Source: Geodermatophilus africanus
GTDB lineage: Bacteria > Actinomycetota > Actinomycetes > Mycobacteriales > Geodermatophilaceae
NCBI RefSeq assembly: GCF_900107105.1
Contig: NZ_FNOT01000004.1
Coordinates: forward strand, 372,001 to 436,000
Length of the DNA stretch: 64,000 nt
Direction of reading: 5' to 3'
Made by a program: the position numbers and the translations under genes
The notes under the pieces: model-generated
Seen by the model: only the letters and a program-made list of their open reading frames with translations
Database searches by the model: none
Told to the model about the DNA's origin: nothing
In this document: piece after piece, positions 15,683 through 23,658 of the stretch
Layout: every line of letters begins with the position of its first letter
Numbering within the stretch: the first letter of the stretch is position 1

Positions 15683-16938
15683 ACGCCACCCCGGTCGACC
15701 CCGCGAGCGGGGTCGTCTACCCGGTCGGGCTGCGGCTGCTCGACCGGAAGGTGGTCGTCGTGGGCGGCGGGCAGGTCGCGCACCGCCGCGTCGCCGGACT
15801 ACTGGAGGCCCGCGCCCGCGTCACCGTGGTCAGCCCCGAGGTGACCCCGGCGCTGGAGGCGCTGGTCGGACCGGGAGCGGTCACCTGGGTGCGCCGCCGC
15901 TACGAGGCCGGCGACCTGGACGGCGCCTGGTACGCGGTGGCCGCGACCGACGACCCGGCTGTGAACGCGGCGGTCGCCGAGGAGGCCGAGCGGTCGCGGG
16001 TGTTCTGCGCGCGGGCCGACGACCGGTCGGCGTCCAGCGTGTGGACGCCGGCGGTCGGCCGGCAGGGCGACCTCGTCGTCGGGGTGCACGGCGGCGGCGA
16101 CCCGCAGCGCGCGGTCGGGGTGCGCGACGCGGTCCTGGCGGGCCTGACCGACGGCACCATTCGCGACCACACGGGCCGGGAGGTCCCCGGCGGGCGGCCC
16201 GGCTCGGTCGCGCTCGTCGGCGGCGGGCCGGGCGACCCGGGGCTGATCACCGTGCGCGGCCAGCAGGCGGTGTCGCAGGCCGACGTCGTCGTGGCCGACC
16301 ACCTCGCGCCGCAGTCGCTGCTGGCCTCGCTGCCCGCGGAGGTTGAGGTCATCGACGCCTCGAAGCTGCCGCGCGGCCGGTACATGGCCCAGGAGCAGAT
16401 CAACGCGCTGCTGGTGGAGCACGCCCGGGCCGGCAGGCGGGTGGTGCGGCTCAAGGGCGGCGACCCGTTCGTCTTCGGCCGCGGCATGGAGGAGCTCGAG
16501 GCCTGTGTGGCCGCGGGCGTGCCGGTGGAGGTGGTGCCCGGGGTGACGTCGGCGATCGGCGTCCCCGGGCTGGCCGGCATCCCGGTCACCCACCGCGGGC
16601 TGACCCACGAGTTCGTCGTGGTCTCCGGGCACGTGCCGCCGGGCCATCCGCAGTCGTTGGTCGACTGGGCGGCGCTGGGTCGGCTGCGGGGGACGGTCGT
16701 CGTCCTCATGGGGGTCGACACGGCCGCGGCCATCGCGGCGGCGCTGGTCGAGCACGGCCGGGCCCCGGAGACGCCGGTCGCCGTCGTCGCCGACGGGTCG
16801 ACGCCGACCCAGCGCACCGTGCGCACCACACTGGCCGGTCTGGCACGGACCCTGGCGGACGAGGACGTCCGGCCGCCCGCCGTCTGGGTGGTCGGCGAGG
16901 TCGTGCGGCTGAGCGCGGAGCTCGGGGCGCCGCGCTGA
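15679..16938 (+). CDS. cysG: Siroheme-synthase-like fusion: precorrin-2 dehydrogenase plus uroporphyrinogen-III methyltransferase
   Basis: A 419-residue two-domain enzyme. Residues 1-170 are the NAD-binding precorrin-2 dehydrogenase/ferrochelatase part (VVVVGGGQVAHRRVAGLLEA). Residues 175-415 are the SAM-dependent methyltransferase: SVALVGGGPGDPGLITVRG, VVVADHLAP, VRLKGGDPFVFGRG, VVPGVTSAIGVPGLAGIP. It supplies precorrin-2 to the corrin pathway and may also make siroheme. GTG start overlaps cobT by four bases. It is the last gene of the riboswitch operon, before a palindromic terminator. Confidence 0.92.
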   Translation: MNATPVDPASGVVYPVGLRLLDRKVVVVGGGQVAHRRVAGLLEARARVTVVSPEVTPALEALVGPGAVTWVRRRYEAGDLDGAWYAVAATDDPAVNAAVAEEAERSRVFCARADDRSASSVWTPAVGRQGDLVVGVHGGGDPQRAVGVRDAVLAGLTDGTIRDHTGREVPGGRPGSVALVGGGPGDPGLITVRGQQAVSQADVVVADHLAPQSLLASLPAEVEVIDASKLPRGRYMAQEQINALLVEHARAGRRVVRLKGGDPFVFGRGMEELEACVAAGVPVEVVPGVTSAIGVPGLAGIPVTHRGLTHEFVVVSGHVPPGHPQSLVDWAALGRLRGTVVVLMGVDTAAAIAAALVEHGRAPETPVAVVADGSTPTQRTVRTTLAGLARTLADEDVRPPAVWVVGEVVRLSAELGAPR

Positions 16939-16947
16939 CGACCCGAT

Positions 16948-16977
16948 CCATCGGCGTTCCCGCGGGAACGGCGATGG
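16948..16977. terminator. Palindromic terminator-like element with GTTCCCGCGGGAAC core
   Basis: CCATCG and CGATGG flank CGTTCCCGCGGGAACG, forming a nearly perfect 30-base palindrome between the end of the cobalamin operon and the convergent HNH gene. Related TCCCGCGGG cores occur on the other side of that gene. Confidence 0.6.
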
Positions 16978-16990
16978 GCCGATGGGCCGG

Positions 16991-18505
16991 TCAGGCCACG
17001 GCGGCCCGCCGCCTCGCGTCCTCCGCGGCGAGTCGGCGTTCGAGGTCGCGATTGGCCAGCAGGACGCCGACGACGTAGGCGAGGTCCATCGGCTCGCCGT
17101 TGACGTGCATCTCGTCGGGCAGGTCCGGCTGGCGGTCGGGGAAGAGCAGCCGGGTGATCGACGCAGGCGTCCCCGCTGCGGCGGGCGCGGCGGTGGCGGC
17201 CGGTGGACGACGGACCGCGGTCGGGCGGCGTCCGACCGCGGTGTCGAGCGGCTGGACCCCGGCGACCCGTCCGTCGTCCACCCCGCCGCCCAGCCCGGCC
17301 ACCCCGTCGTGGAAGGCGGCGTCGGCGGCACCCCACACCCGCCGGCCGTCGGGAGCGGTGACGACGAGGTGGCCCGCGCGCCGGGTCATGACCAGTCCCA
17401 GGTCGTGGGCGAGGCCGTGGTCGGTGTCGCAGAGCAGCACCATGTTGGCCACGTCGGTCGCCCCGCCGTGCAGCCAGTGCCGCATGTGGTGGGCGTGCAG
17501 CCGCTCGATGCGGGTCTCCGGACAGCCCGGGCGGGCACAGCCGCCGTCGCGGCGGTGCAGGGCGCGGCGCTGGGCCCGGGTGGCGTGACGGCGCGCGCGA
17601 CCGACGGCCAGCGGCTCCCGGCCGCGTTCGAGCATCGTCACCACGGTGGCCTCGCACAGCATCCGCCGGACCTGGGACGGGTGCAGGGCCGGGCCGCCCT
17701 CCAGGTACGCCCGTCCCGCCGCGGCGTCGTCGGCGAGGACCGCCGCGTCGGCGTGGACCACCACCTCCCGGCGCGGCGGGTCCCCGGCCCGCCGGTCGGC
17801 GTCGGCGGCCGCGGTGGCGAGCTGCGCGACCGCGGCGCAGCGACGCGCCGTCGTGCGGTCCCGCGCAGCGGCCACCTCGTCATCCTCGTCCTGCTGCGCG
17901 CCGGTCGGGTGGGCACCCGTGCGCTTGGCGGCAGCCCGTTCCCGGCGGGCGGTGCGCTCGGCCACGGAGTCCACCCCGGCCAGGAACGCCGCGCCCTCCT
18001 CGGCGGGCAGCGACAGCCGGACCTGCAGCATCCCGTCGTCGTCCCACCAGGAGTCGAAGCGCCGTCTGGCCGCGACCGTCGCACCGTCGACGGCGTCCGA
18101 CCGGCGCCACTCCCGGACCACCCGCTCCAGCTGCGACGCGGTGAGCTCGTGGGCCAGCTCCAACAGCGCCGGTTCGGTGTCCGGGTCGGCCACCCGGGTC
18201 AGCGCCCGGACCTTGGCGTAGGACAGCCGGCCGGCGGCGAAGGCCGCCGCGGTCGCCGGCAGGACGCCCAGGGCACGGGCCACCCGCACGTGCTCGCGCG
18301 CCGCGCCGGGTGAGAGCCCGCACTGCCAGGCCAGCCAGTGCGCGCACGACCGGATGCCGACCGCGCCCCAACCGCCGCGGCGGTCGAACTCGGCCACCAA
18401 CGCCAGCCACGCCGCCGTGGCCGCGGCCAACCGGACCGCCCCACTGGTGACGCGCCGCGCCAGCTCCTCCAGCGGGAGCTCGCCGCTCTCACGCTCCTCC
18501 GACAC
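16991..18505 (-). CDS. DUF222-HNH endonuclease
   Basis: A 504-residue protein with the helical DUF222 domain (about 10-300: LAWQCGLSPGAAREHVRVAR, LSYAKVRALTRVADPDTE) and an HNH nuclease fold near 350-410 (CARPGCPETR, then LHAHHMRHWLHGGATDVANM, then LLCDTDHGLAHD). This family is multicopy in many high-GC actinobacteria and some relatives carry group II introns or inteins; its role is unclear. GTG 18505 is favoured by GAGGAGGAG upstream. Palindromes on both sides (16948-16977 and 18641-18797) share a TCCCGCGGG core. Confidence 0.82.
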   Translation of the reverse strand: MSEERESGELPLEELARRVTSGAVRLAAATAAWLALVAEFDRRGGWGAVGIRSCAHWLAWQCGLSPGAAREHVRVARALGVLPATAAAFAAGRLSYAKVRALTRVADPDTEPALLELAHELTASQLERVVREWRRSDAVDGATVAARRRFDSWWDDDGMLQVRLSLPAEEGAAFLAGVDSVAERTARRERAAAKRTGAHPTGAQQDEDDEVAAARDRTTARRCAAVAQLATAAADADRRAGDPPRREVVVHADAAVLADDAAAGRAYLEGGPALHPSQVRRMLCEATVVTMLERGREPLAVGRARRHATRAQRRALHRRDGGCARPGCPETRIERLHAHHMRHWLHGGATDVANMVLLCDTDHGLAHDLGLVMTRRAGHLVVTAPDGRRVWGAADAAFHDGVAGLGGGVDDGRVAGVQPLDTAVGRRPTAVRRPPAATAAPAAAGTPASITRLLFPDRQPDLPDEMHVNGEPMDLAYVVGVLLANRDLERRLAAEDARRRAAVA

Positions 18506-18640
18506 CGGACCCTCCTCCTCGAACACCTGTACGGAGGCTAGGGCGCGGGGGTGACAGAACCGCAGGTCAGCGGTGCTCCTGCGGAACGACGAGCCAGCGC
18601 CGAGGTCGCGCGAGGCCTGGGCCGAGGAGCAACGCCGTCG

Positions 18641-18797
18641 CTCCCGCGGGAACGCGAACGGCCGCACGCCCGCAGAGACCTGGCGTCACCAGGCGCCCAG
18701 GGGCCACGTTCCCGCGGGGACGTCCGCGCGGCTGCACTCCTCCAGGGACCTCCCACCGACACGCTCCCCCCGAGGGGGCCGCGCTCCCGCGGGGACG
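18641..18797. repeat. Three spaced copies of a TCCCGCGGG-core palindrome
   Basis: CTCCCGCGGGAACG (18641), CGTTCCCGCGGGGACG (about 18708) and GCTCCCGCGGGGACG (about 18783) recur every 70-75 bases in the 301-base gap upstream of the HNH gene. No gene is visible in the gap. Confidence 0.55.
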
Positions 18798-18806
18798 CCG
18801 GTGGGC

Positions 18807-19643
18807 TCAGCCGGCCGCGGGCACGGACCGCTCGCGGAGCAGCCGGACGACGGCGCGCGGGTCGTCGGCCCAGAAGGCGACGCGGGCCACCGGCTCGTCC
18901 TGGCCGGCCACGTGCACCGGCGGGTCGAAGCGCAGCTCGACGTCTGTGTCGCCCATGACCGACAGCACCAGCCGGTCGCCGTCGCGCAGCAGGACCCGCT
19001 TGTGCTCCGACTCCACGCTGCGCCGGACCGCGACCAGGCCGGCCAGCGGGACGGCGACCTCGCGCAGGTGCCCGAACCTCAGCACCAGCTCGTCGTCACG
19101 GATTAGGTGCGGGTGCTGGAACAGCGACAGGCCCGAGCCGAGCACCCAGACCAGTGCGTAGAGCGACACCGCCAGCAGCACCCACCGCGCGGTCTCCCAC
19201 GGGAGCAGCACGTGCACGACCGCGGTCTCCAGCACGCCGAGGGCGGTCACCGCGCCGAGGACCAGGCGGAAGCGGCCAGCGTAGGGCAGCGCGACCTCCT
19301 CCGGTCCCACGGCCGAACGGCGCCGCACCGCCCACCACAGCGCGCGGACGACGCCGACCTCCGCGCGCGCCAGCCGCAGCACCACCGGTGGCCACACGGC
19401 CTCCGCGCCCGCCACCAGCCCCGCCCGCCGGCTACCGCCGTCCCGGCGCACCGCCCGGTAAGCCCTGCGGAAGGCGGCCGCCTCCACGACCAGGACGACG
19501 ACCAGCAGCGCCTCCAGGGCCAGCGCGACGACGATGCCGGTCCGGAGCGACAGCACTCCGGTGAGCACCAGCGCGACGTCGGTCAGCGGGATCACCACGG
19601 CCAGCCACCGGGCTGCCGACAGGAGCACCGTCCGCGCCGTCAT
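18807..19643 (-). CDS. Multi-pass membrane protein of unknown function
   Basis: A 278-residue protein with two N-terminal helices (LAVVIPLTDVALVLTGVL and a second rich in Leu/Val), a basic cytoplasmic loop (FRRAYRAVRRDGGSRR), two further helices near 130-180, and a soluble C-terminal third of beta character (VLRFGHLREVAVPLAGLVAV; RVLLRDGDRLVLSVMG) resembling a PH-like domain. No family recognised. ATG 19643 is preceded by a G-rich stretch. It is divergent from the ABC operon. Confidence 0.6.
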   Translation of the reverse strand: MTARTVLLSAARWLAVVIPLTDVALVLTGVLSLRTGIVVALALEALLVVVLVVEAAAFRRAYRAVRRDGGSRRAGLVAGAEAVWPPVVLRLARAEVGVVRALWWAVRRRSAVGPEEVALPYAGRFRLVLGAVTALGVLETAVVHVLLPWETARWVLLAVSLYALVWVLGSGLSLFQHPHLIRDDELVLRFGHLREVAVPLAGLVAVRRSVESEHKRVLLRDGDRLVLSVMGDTDVELRFDPPVHVAGQDEPVARVAFWADDPRAVVRLLRERSVPAAG

Positions 19644-19690
19644 CCCGACCCCCCGTCGTCCGGCGACCTGGCGGCCAGGCCGTGGAGCAG

Positions 19691-19719
19691 TTGTACTGCG
19701 GATGTAGTACACCTACTAT
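19691..19719 (+). promoter_or_regulatory. Promoter with overlapping TGTACT-N8-AGTACA operator
   Basis: TTGTAC (19691-19696) and TACTAT (19714-19719) are spaced by 17 bases, a good vegetative-type promoter. The perfect inverted repeat TGTACT/AGTACA (19692-19711) covers the -35 box and spacer, where a bound repressor would block polymerase. The downstream ABC operon encodes its own XRE regulator, the natural candidate. Confidence 0.65.
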
Positions 19720-19750
19720 CGCCTTACCGACAAGCCCTCCAGGAGGGGCG

Positions 19751-20674
19751 ATGACCCGAGAGGTTCCCGAGCAGCCGGTCGTCCGGGTGCGCGGCCTGCG
19801 GATGAGCTACGGCGCCCACGAGGTGCTGACCGGTGTCGACTTCGACGTCCACTCCGGTGAGGTGGTCTGCCTGCTCGGGCCCAACGGCGCGGGGAAGACG
19901 ACCACGATCGAGGTCCTCGAGGGCTTCCGGCTGCCGTCCGCCGGGGACGTCGAGGTGCTCGGCACCGACCCCGCTCGTGCCGGCGACGCGTGGCGGGCCC
20001 GGGTCGGGGTGGTGCTGCAGTCCTGGCGCGACCACGGCCGCTGGACGCCGCGCCGGCTGCTCACCCAGCTCGGCGGCTTCTACCGCCCCTACTCGACGTC
20101 TACGCACCCCCGCCCGTACGACGTCGACTGGCTGCTCGACACCGTCGGCCTGACCGACGACGCCGACCGCAGGATCGCCACCCTCTCCGGCGGACGGCGT
20201 CGGCGGCTCGACGTCGCGGTCGGGATCATCGGCCGCCCGGAACTGCTCTTCCTCGACGAGCCGACCGCCGGGTTCGACCCGCAGGCCCGTCGGGACTTCC
20301 ACGACCTGGTGCACCGGCTCTCCGACCTGGAGGGCACGAGCATCCTGCTCACGACGCACGACCTGGCCGAGGCCGAGCGGCTGGCCGACCGGATCCTCAT
20401 CCTCGCCGGTGGCCGGATCGTCGCCGACGGCAGCGCGGAGGCCCTCACCCGTCGGGTGGCCGGCACCAGCGAGGTGCGCTGGAGGCTGCACGGTGAGCGC
20501 TTCGTGCACGCCACCGACCAGCCGACCTCGTTCGTCCGGCAACTGTTCGAGCAGCACGGCGACGAGGTCGCCGACCTGGAGGTCCGCCGGGCGAGCCTCG
20601 AGGACACCTACATCGCCATGGTCGCCCAGCACGAGGCGGGCGTCCGGCCCCAACTGGAGGAGGTGGCCCGGTGA
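19751..20674 (+). CDS. ABC transporter ATP-binding protein (drug/lipid exporter type)
   Basis: A 307-residue ATPase of the DrrA/CcmA-like exporter group. Walker A GPNGAGKTTT, signature LSGGRRRRLDV, Walker B LLFLDEPTAGFDPQ and H-loop TTHDLAEAE are intact. The C-terminal 80 residues after the nucleotide domain include the FVHATDQPTSFVRQLFEQ segment seen in exporters of this type. AGGAGGGG precedes the ATG. It is first in a three-gene operon (ATPase, permease, XRE regulator) behind an operator-bearing promoter. Confidence 0.85.
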   Translation: MTREVPEQPVVRVRGLRMSYGAHEVLTGVDFDVHSGEVVCLLGPNGAGKTTTIEVLEGFRLPSAGDVEVLGTDPARAGDAWRARVGVVLQSWRDHGRWTPRRLLTQLGGFYRPYSTSTHPRPYDVDWLLDTVGLTDDADRRIATLSGGRRRRLDVAVGIIGRPELLFLDEPTAGFDPQARRDFHDLVHRLSDLEGTSILLTTHDLAEAERLADRILILAGGRIVADGSAEALTRRVAGTSEVRWRLHGERFVHATDQPTSFVRQLFEQHGDEVADLEVRRASLEDTYIAMVAQHEAGVRPQLEEVAR

Positions 20675-21525
20675 CCCTGACCCTGAACGCCGTCCGGCTC
20701 GGGGTCCGCCGGGGCTGGACGGAGTTCCTCAACAGCGTGCGCAGCCCGCAGGACCAGGGCTTCTACCTGTTCACGGGCGTCGCCACCTTGGCCTTCCTGT
20801 GGTTCAACCGCGACGACACGGTCGAGGGGACGACGCTGCTGTACCCGACCGTCGCGCTGCCGAGCATCCTCGGCGCCTTGGTGGCCTTCGGCGTCGTCAT
20901 CGGGCCGGCGTTCGCCCTCGCCATGGAGCGGGAGGACGGCACGCTGCTGCGGCACAAGGCCCTGCCGCACGGCATGGAGGGCTACGTCACCGGGCAGCTC
21001 GTCTTCCACTCGCTGAGCGCCCTCCCCCAGTTCCTCGTGATCCTGGTGCCGAGCGCGCTGCTGTTCGACGACGTGATGCCCTCCGGAGTGGGTGGCTGGC
21101 TGACCGTCGCGTGGGTGCTGGTCCTCGGCATGCTGGCCACGCTCCCGATCGGGATGGTCCTGGGCTCGGTGGTGCCCAACACCCAGAAGGTCGGCACCTG
21201 GGGGATGCTCCCCGTCCTCGTCGTCACGGGGATCTCGGGGATCTTCGTCCCGGTCCAGGCACTGTGGGGCTGGGTGCAGACGGTGGCGCAGGTGTTCCCG
21301 ACCTACTGGATCGGCCTGGGCATGCGCTCGGCCTTCCTGCCCGACGCCGCCGCCTCCCTCGAACTCGGCGGCTCGTGGCGGACCGGGCAGGTCGCCCTCG
21401 TGCTCGCCGCCTGGGCCGTCGCCGGCCTGCTGGTGACCCCCGGGGTGCTGCGGCGGATGGCGCGTCGGCAGTCCGGCTCCCAGGTCGCCGCGGCCCGCGA
21501 CGCCGCCCTGCAGTGGGTGCGGTGA
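20671..21525 (+). CDS. ABC-2 type transporter permease
   Basis: A 284-residue membrane protein with six helices typical of ABC-2 permeases. Landmarks are the N-terminal amphipathic RLGVRRGWTEFLNSVRS, the EDGTLLRHKALPHG loop after the second helix, and VFPTYWIGLGMRSAFLP before the last helix. It forms the exporter with the preceding ATPase; the substrate is unknown. GTG start overlapping the ATPase stop as GTGA, and its own stop overlaps the regulator. Confidence 0.83.
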   Translation: MTLTLNAVRLGVRRGWTEFLNSVRSPQDQGFYLFTGVATLAFLWFNRDDTVEGTTLLYPTVALPSILGALVAFGVVIGPAFALAMEREDGTLLRHKALPHGMEGYVTGQLVFHSLSALPQFLVILVPSALLFDDVMPSGVGGWLTVAWVLVLGMLATLPIGMVLGSVVPNTQKVGTWGMLPVLVVTGISGIFVPVQALWGWVQTVAQVFPTYWIGLGMRSAFLPDAAASLELGGSWRTGQVALVLAAWAVAGLLVTPGVLRRMARRQSGSQVAAARDAALQWVR

Positions 21526-21794
21526 CCGGCGACCGGCCCGGGGACGCCGTCTACAACCGGATCGCGCTGCTGCGCGCCGAGCAGGGCATCACCCGGCGGG
21601 AGCTGGCCGACGCCCTCGGCGTGCACTACCAGACCGTCGGCTACCTGGAACGCGGCGAGTACAACCCCAGCCTGCACCTGGCGCTGCGCATCGCCGAGTT
21701 CTTCGGCCTGCCGGTCGAGATGGTCTTCTCCACCCGGCCGTTCCCGCGGATCAGCGACGCGGGCACTCCGGACGCACCCGCGGCCGCGGGATAG
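21522..21794 (+). CDS. XRE-family regulator, 90 aa
   Basis: A small Cro/C1-type DNA-binding protein: RIALLRAEQGITRRELADAL is helix 1-2 and GVHYQTVGYLERGEYNPSL the recognition helix region, then LALRIAEFFGLPVEMVF. It lacks a ligand domain. GTG start overlaps the permease stop. Because it ends the operon and a palindromic operator sits on the operon promoter, autorepression is likely. Confidence 0.82.
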   Translation: MTGDRPGDAVYNRIALLRAEQGITRRELADALGVHYQTVGYLERGEYNPSLHLALRIAEFFGLPVEMVFSTRPFPRISDAGTPDAPAAAG

Positions 21795-21801
21795 GCACGC
21801 A

Positions 21802-22155
21802 TCAGACGACCGTGGCGAAGACGACGGTGTCGTCCTCGCTCGCCCCGGCGTCCTCGTCGACGTCGCCGCCGCGGGTCACCAGTGCCACGTCGGCGTCCGG
21901 CGTCTGGCCGTTGAGCGCGTCGGCCAGGGCGGACGTCGACGACCGCGTACGCGGAGTCCTGGCCGTGCCCGAGCATTATCGCCGCCTGCCCGGGACCCGG
22001 GCTGCGAGCCCTTGGACCGCCAGGACGTCGTCGTCATCGACCTCCGGCACGCCGAACCCGTCGACCGGCTGACCGGTGGACGGGTTCTCGTAGCGCACCA
22101 TGCCGCGAGCCTCGGCCACCGTGTGCACCTCGACCCCCGTGGATCTGATCGGCAC
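21802..22155 (-). pseudogene. Degenerate reading frame interrupted by an in-frame TAA
   Basis: On the minus strand, one frame from GTG 22155 reads VPIRSTGVEVHTVAEARGMV and ...TGQPVDGFGVPEVDDDDVLA to a TAA at 21976. The same frame then continues to a second stop at 21802 through ALADALNGQTPDADVALVTR and ...DEDAGASEDDTVVFATVV. Both halves have protein-like composition and share a frame, which suggests one 117-codon gene broken by a nonsense mutation, or two tiny genes. No family recognised. Apart from this I see nothing in the 429-base gap. Confidence 0.4.
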
Positions 22156-22223
22156 GCCTTCCGGGTGACGACGACGAGCTCACCGAGGGGTGACGGACCG
22201 ATCCGCAACGACCCGGGCGGGCC

Positions 22224-23027
22224 TCAGGTGTCGTCGTCCACCCGGAGCGGCGCCATGCCGACCGTGTAGGACGCCATCGACAGCGACCCGTCGGTGAACC
22301 CGTCGACCAGCAGCTCGGCCGTCGCGCCGGTCGCCCCCGCGATGCCGGCGACGTAGAGGAGCGGCACGAAGTGGTCGGGCGTGGGGACGGCGAGCGCGGC
22401 GTCCGGGTGCCCGTCGAGGGCCGCGACCTCGGTCGGCCGCTCGAGCACGACCTCGCGGACGGCGTCGTCGAAGCGCCGCGCCCAGTCGAACCCGGCGTCG
22501 GGCATCGTGCGGCTGACCGCGTTCAGGTTGTGGACGACGTTGCCGCTGCCGATCACGAGGACGCCGTCCTCCCGCAGCGGGGCGAGCGCGGCCCCGAGCC
22601 GCAGGTGGTGCTCGGCCGGCTCCAGCGCGTTGACCGACAGCTGCACCACCGGCACGTCCGCGTCGGGGAAGACGTGGCGCAGCACCGCCCAGGCGCCGTG
22701 GTCGAGGCCCCAGCTGTCGAGGTCGGCGCCGACCCACGTCGGGTGGACGAGGTCGGCGACCTCCTGGTGCAGCGAGGGCAGCCCAGGTGCGTCGTAGCGC
22801 ACGTCGTAGAGCGGCCGCGGGAAGCCGAAGAAGTCGTGGATGGTCCGGGGTCGCCCCATCGCCGTCACGGCCGTCGCGTGCACGTACCAGTGCGCCGAGA
22901 CGACCAGGACCGCCCGTGGCCGCGGCACCGCCTGGCCGAACGCGCGCCAGGCCCGGGTATAGCGGTTGTCCTCGAGCGCGTTCATCGGGTTGCCGTGGCC
23001 GATGAAGGCAGCCGGCATCAACCCCAC
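22224..23027 (-). CDS. 4,5-DOPA extradiol dioxygenase-like protein (YgiD/LigB fold)
   Basis: A 267-residue class III extradiol dioxygenase. FIGHGNPMNAL at the N-terminus, VVSAHWYVHATAVTA and VLVIGSGNVVHNLNAV carry the conserved metal-binding His residues, and PTPDHFVPLLYVAG the C-terminal one. The family opens catecholic rings such as DOPA; bacterial members often have unknown substrates. The start may instead be ATG 23018, three codons in. It lies downstream of soxR on the same strand, separated by 69 bases containing part of a tandem repeat. Confidence 0.85.
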   Translation of the reverse strand: MGLMPAAFIGHGNPMNALEDNRYTRAWRAFGQAVPRPRAVLVVSAHWYVHATAVTAMGRPRTIHDFFGFPRPLYDVRYDAPGLPSLHQEVADLVHPTWVGADLDSWGLDHGAWAVLRHVFPDADVPVVQLSVNALEPAEHHLRLGAALAPLREDGVLVIGSGNVVHNLNAVSRTMPDAGFDWARRFDDAVREVVLERPTEVAALDGHPDAALAVPTPDHFVPLLYVAGIAGATGATAELLVDGFTDGSLSMASYTVGMAPLRVDDDT

Positions 23028-23080
23028 GCCGCGATCCTCTCCCGCTCCCGGCCGCCGTGCGACACGGGAAGTGTCACTCC

Positions 23081-23149
23081 GAGTCCGTCGCCGTGGTCAC
23101 CCCGCGTCCGTCGCGGTGGTCACCCCGCGTCCGTCGCCGTGGTCACCCG
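23081..23149. repeat. Three tandem 23-bp units spanning the soxR stop codon
   Basis: The unit GCGTCCGTCGCCGTGGTCAC plus CCC occurs at 23081, 23104 and 23127, with a decayed fourth unit to the left. It encodes the last residues of SoxR (GDHGDGRGVTTATDAG) and runs past the stop at 23097. Confidence 0.8.
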
Positions 23150-23615
23150 CGTTCGACGTCGGCGGCACCCGCCGCAGCGCCGGGGACAGCCGGCGCGCCC
23201 CCGGTCCCTCTGCGCCCGCGATGTCGCCGGGGTTGTAGAGGGCGCAGCGAGTCAGCGACAGGCAGCCGCAGCCGATGCACGACGACAGCCCGTCGCGCAG
23301 CTGTTCCAACGCGCGGATCCGCTCGTCGAGCCGGTCCCGCCACGACTCCGAGAGCCGGGCCCAGTCGCGGGCCGACGGCGTGCGTCCGTCGGGCAGCGTG
23401 GCCAGCGCCTCGCGGACCTCCGGCAGTGTCAGCCCGACGTTCTGCGCGGCACGGACGAACGCGAGCCGGCGCAGCACGCTCCGGGGGAAGCGCCGCGCGC
23501 CGCCGGGCGTCCGGGTGGCCGTGACCAGCCCCTGCAACTCGTAGTAGCGCAGCGCGGAGACCGCCACCCCCGAGCGCTCGGCCACCTGCCCGATGGTCAG
23601 CAGACCCTCCACCAC
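23097..23615 (-). CDS. soxR: Redox-sensitive transcriptional activator SoxR
   Basis: A 172-residue MerR-family protein. The N-terminal winged helix LTIGQVAERSGVAVSALRYY is followed by a dimerisation helix and the [2Fe-2S] ligands C113, C116, C118 and C124 (CIGCGCLSLTRC), the SoxR signature. It activates genes when the cluster is oxidised, typically by redox-active metabolites in actinobacteria. The tail after residue 156 is encoded by tandem repeats and is probably unstructured. It is divergent from the SDR gene over a SoxR box. Confidence 0.94.
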   Translation of the reverse strand: MVEGLLTIGQVAERSGVAVSALRYYELQGLVTATRTPGGARRFPRSVLRRLAFVRAAQNVGLTLPEVREALATLPDGRTPSARDWARLSESWRDRLDERIRALEQLRDGLSSCIGCGCLSLTRCALYNPGDIAGAEGPGARRLSPALRRVPPTSNAGDHGDGRGVTTATDAG

Positions 23616-23621
23616 TCCCCC

Positions 23622-23652
23622 TTGACCTCAACTCCACTTGAGGTCCGACGGT
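23622..23652 (+). promoter_or_regulatory. SoxR box in a 19-bp-spaced promoter
   Basis: CCTCAACTCCACTTGAGG (23626-23643) has the half-sites and 18-bp length of the classical SoxR operator. It lies between TTGACC (23622-23627) and GACGGT (23647-23652), exactly 19 bases apart, the over-long spacer that MerR-family activators untwist. The -10 is six bases before the ATG of the SDR gene, implying a leaderless mRNA. soxR reads away on the other side. Confidence 0.85.
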
Positions 23653-23658
23653 AGCGCC

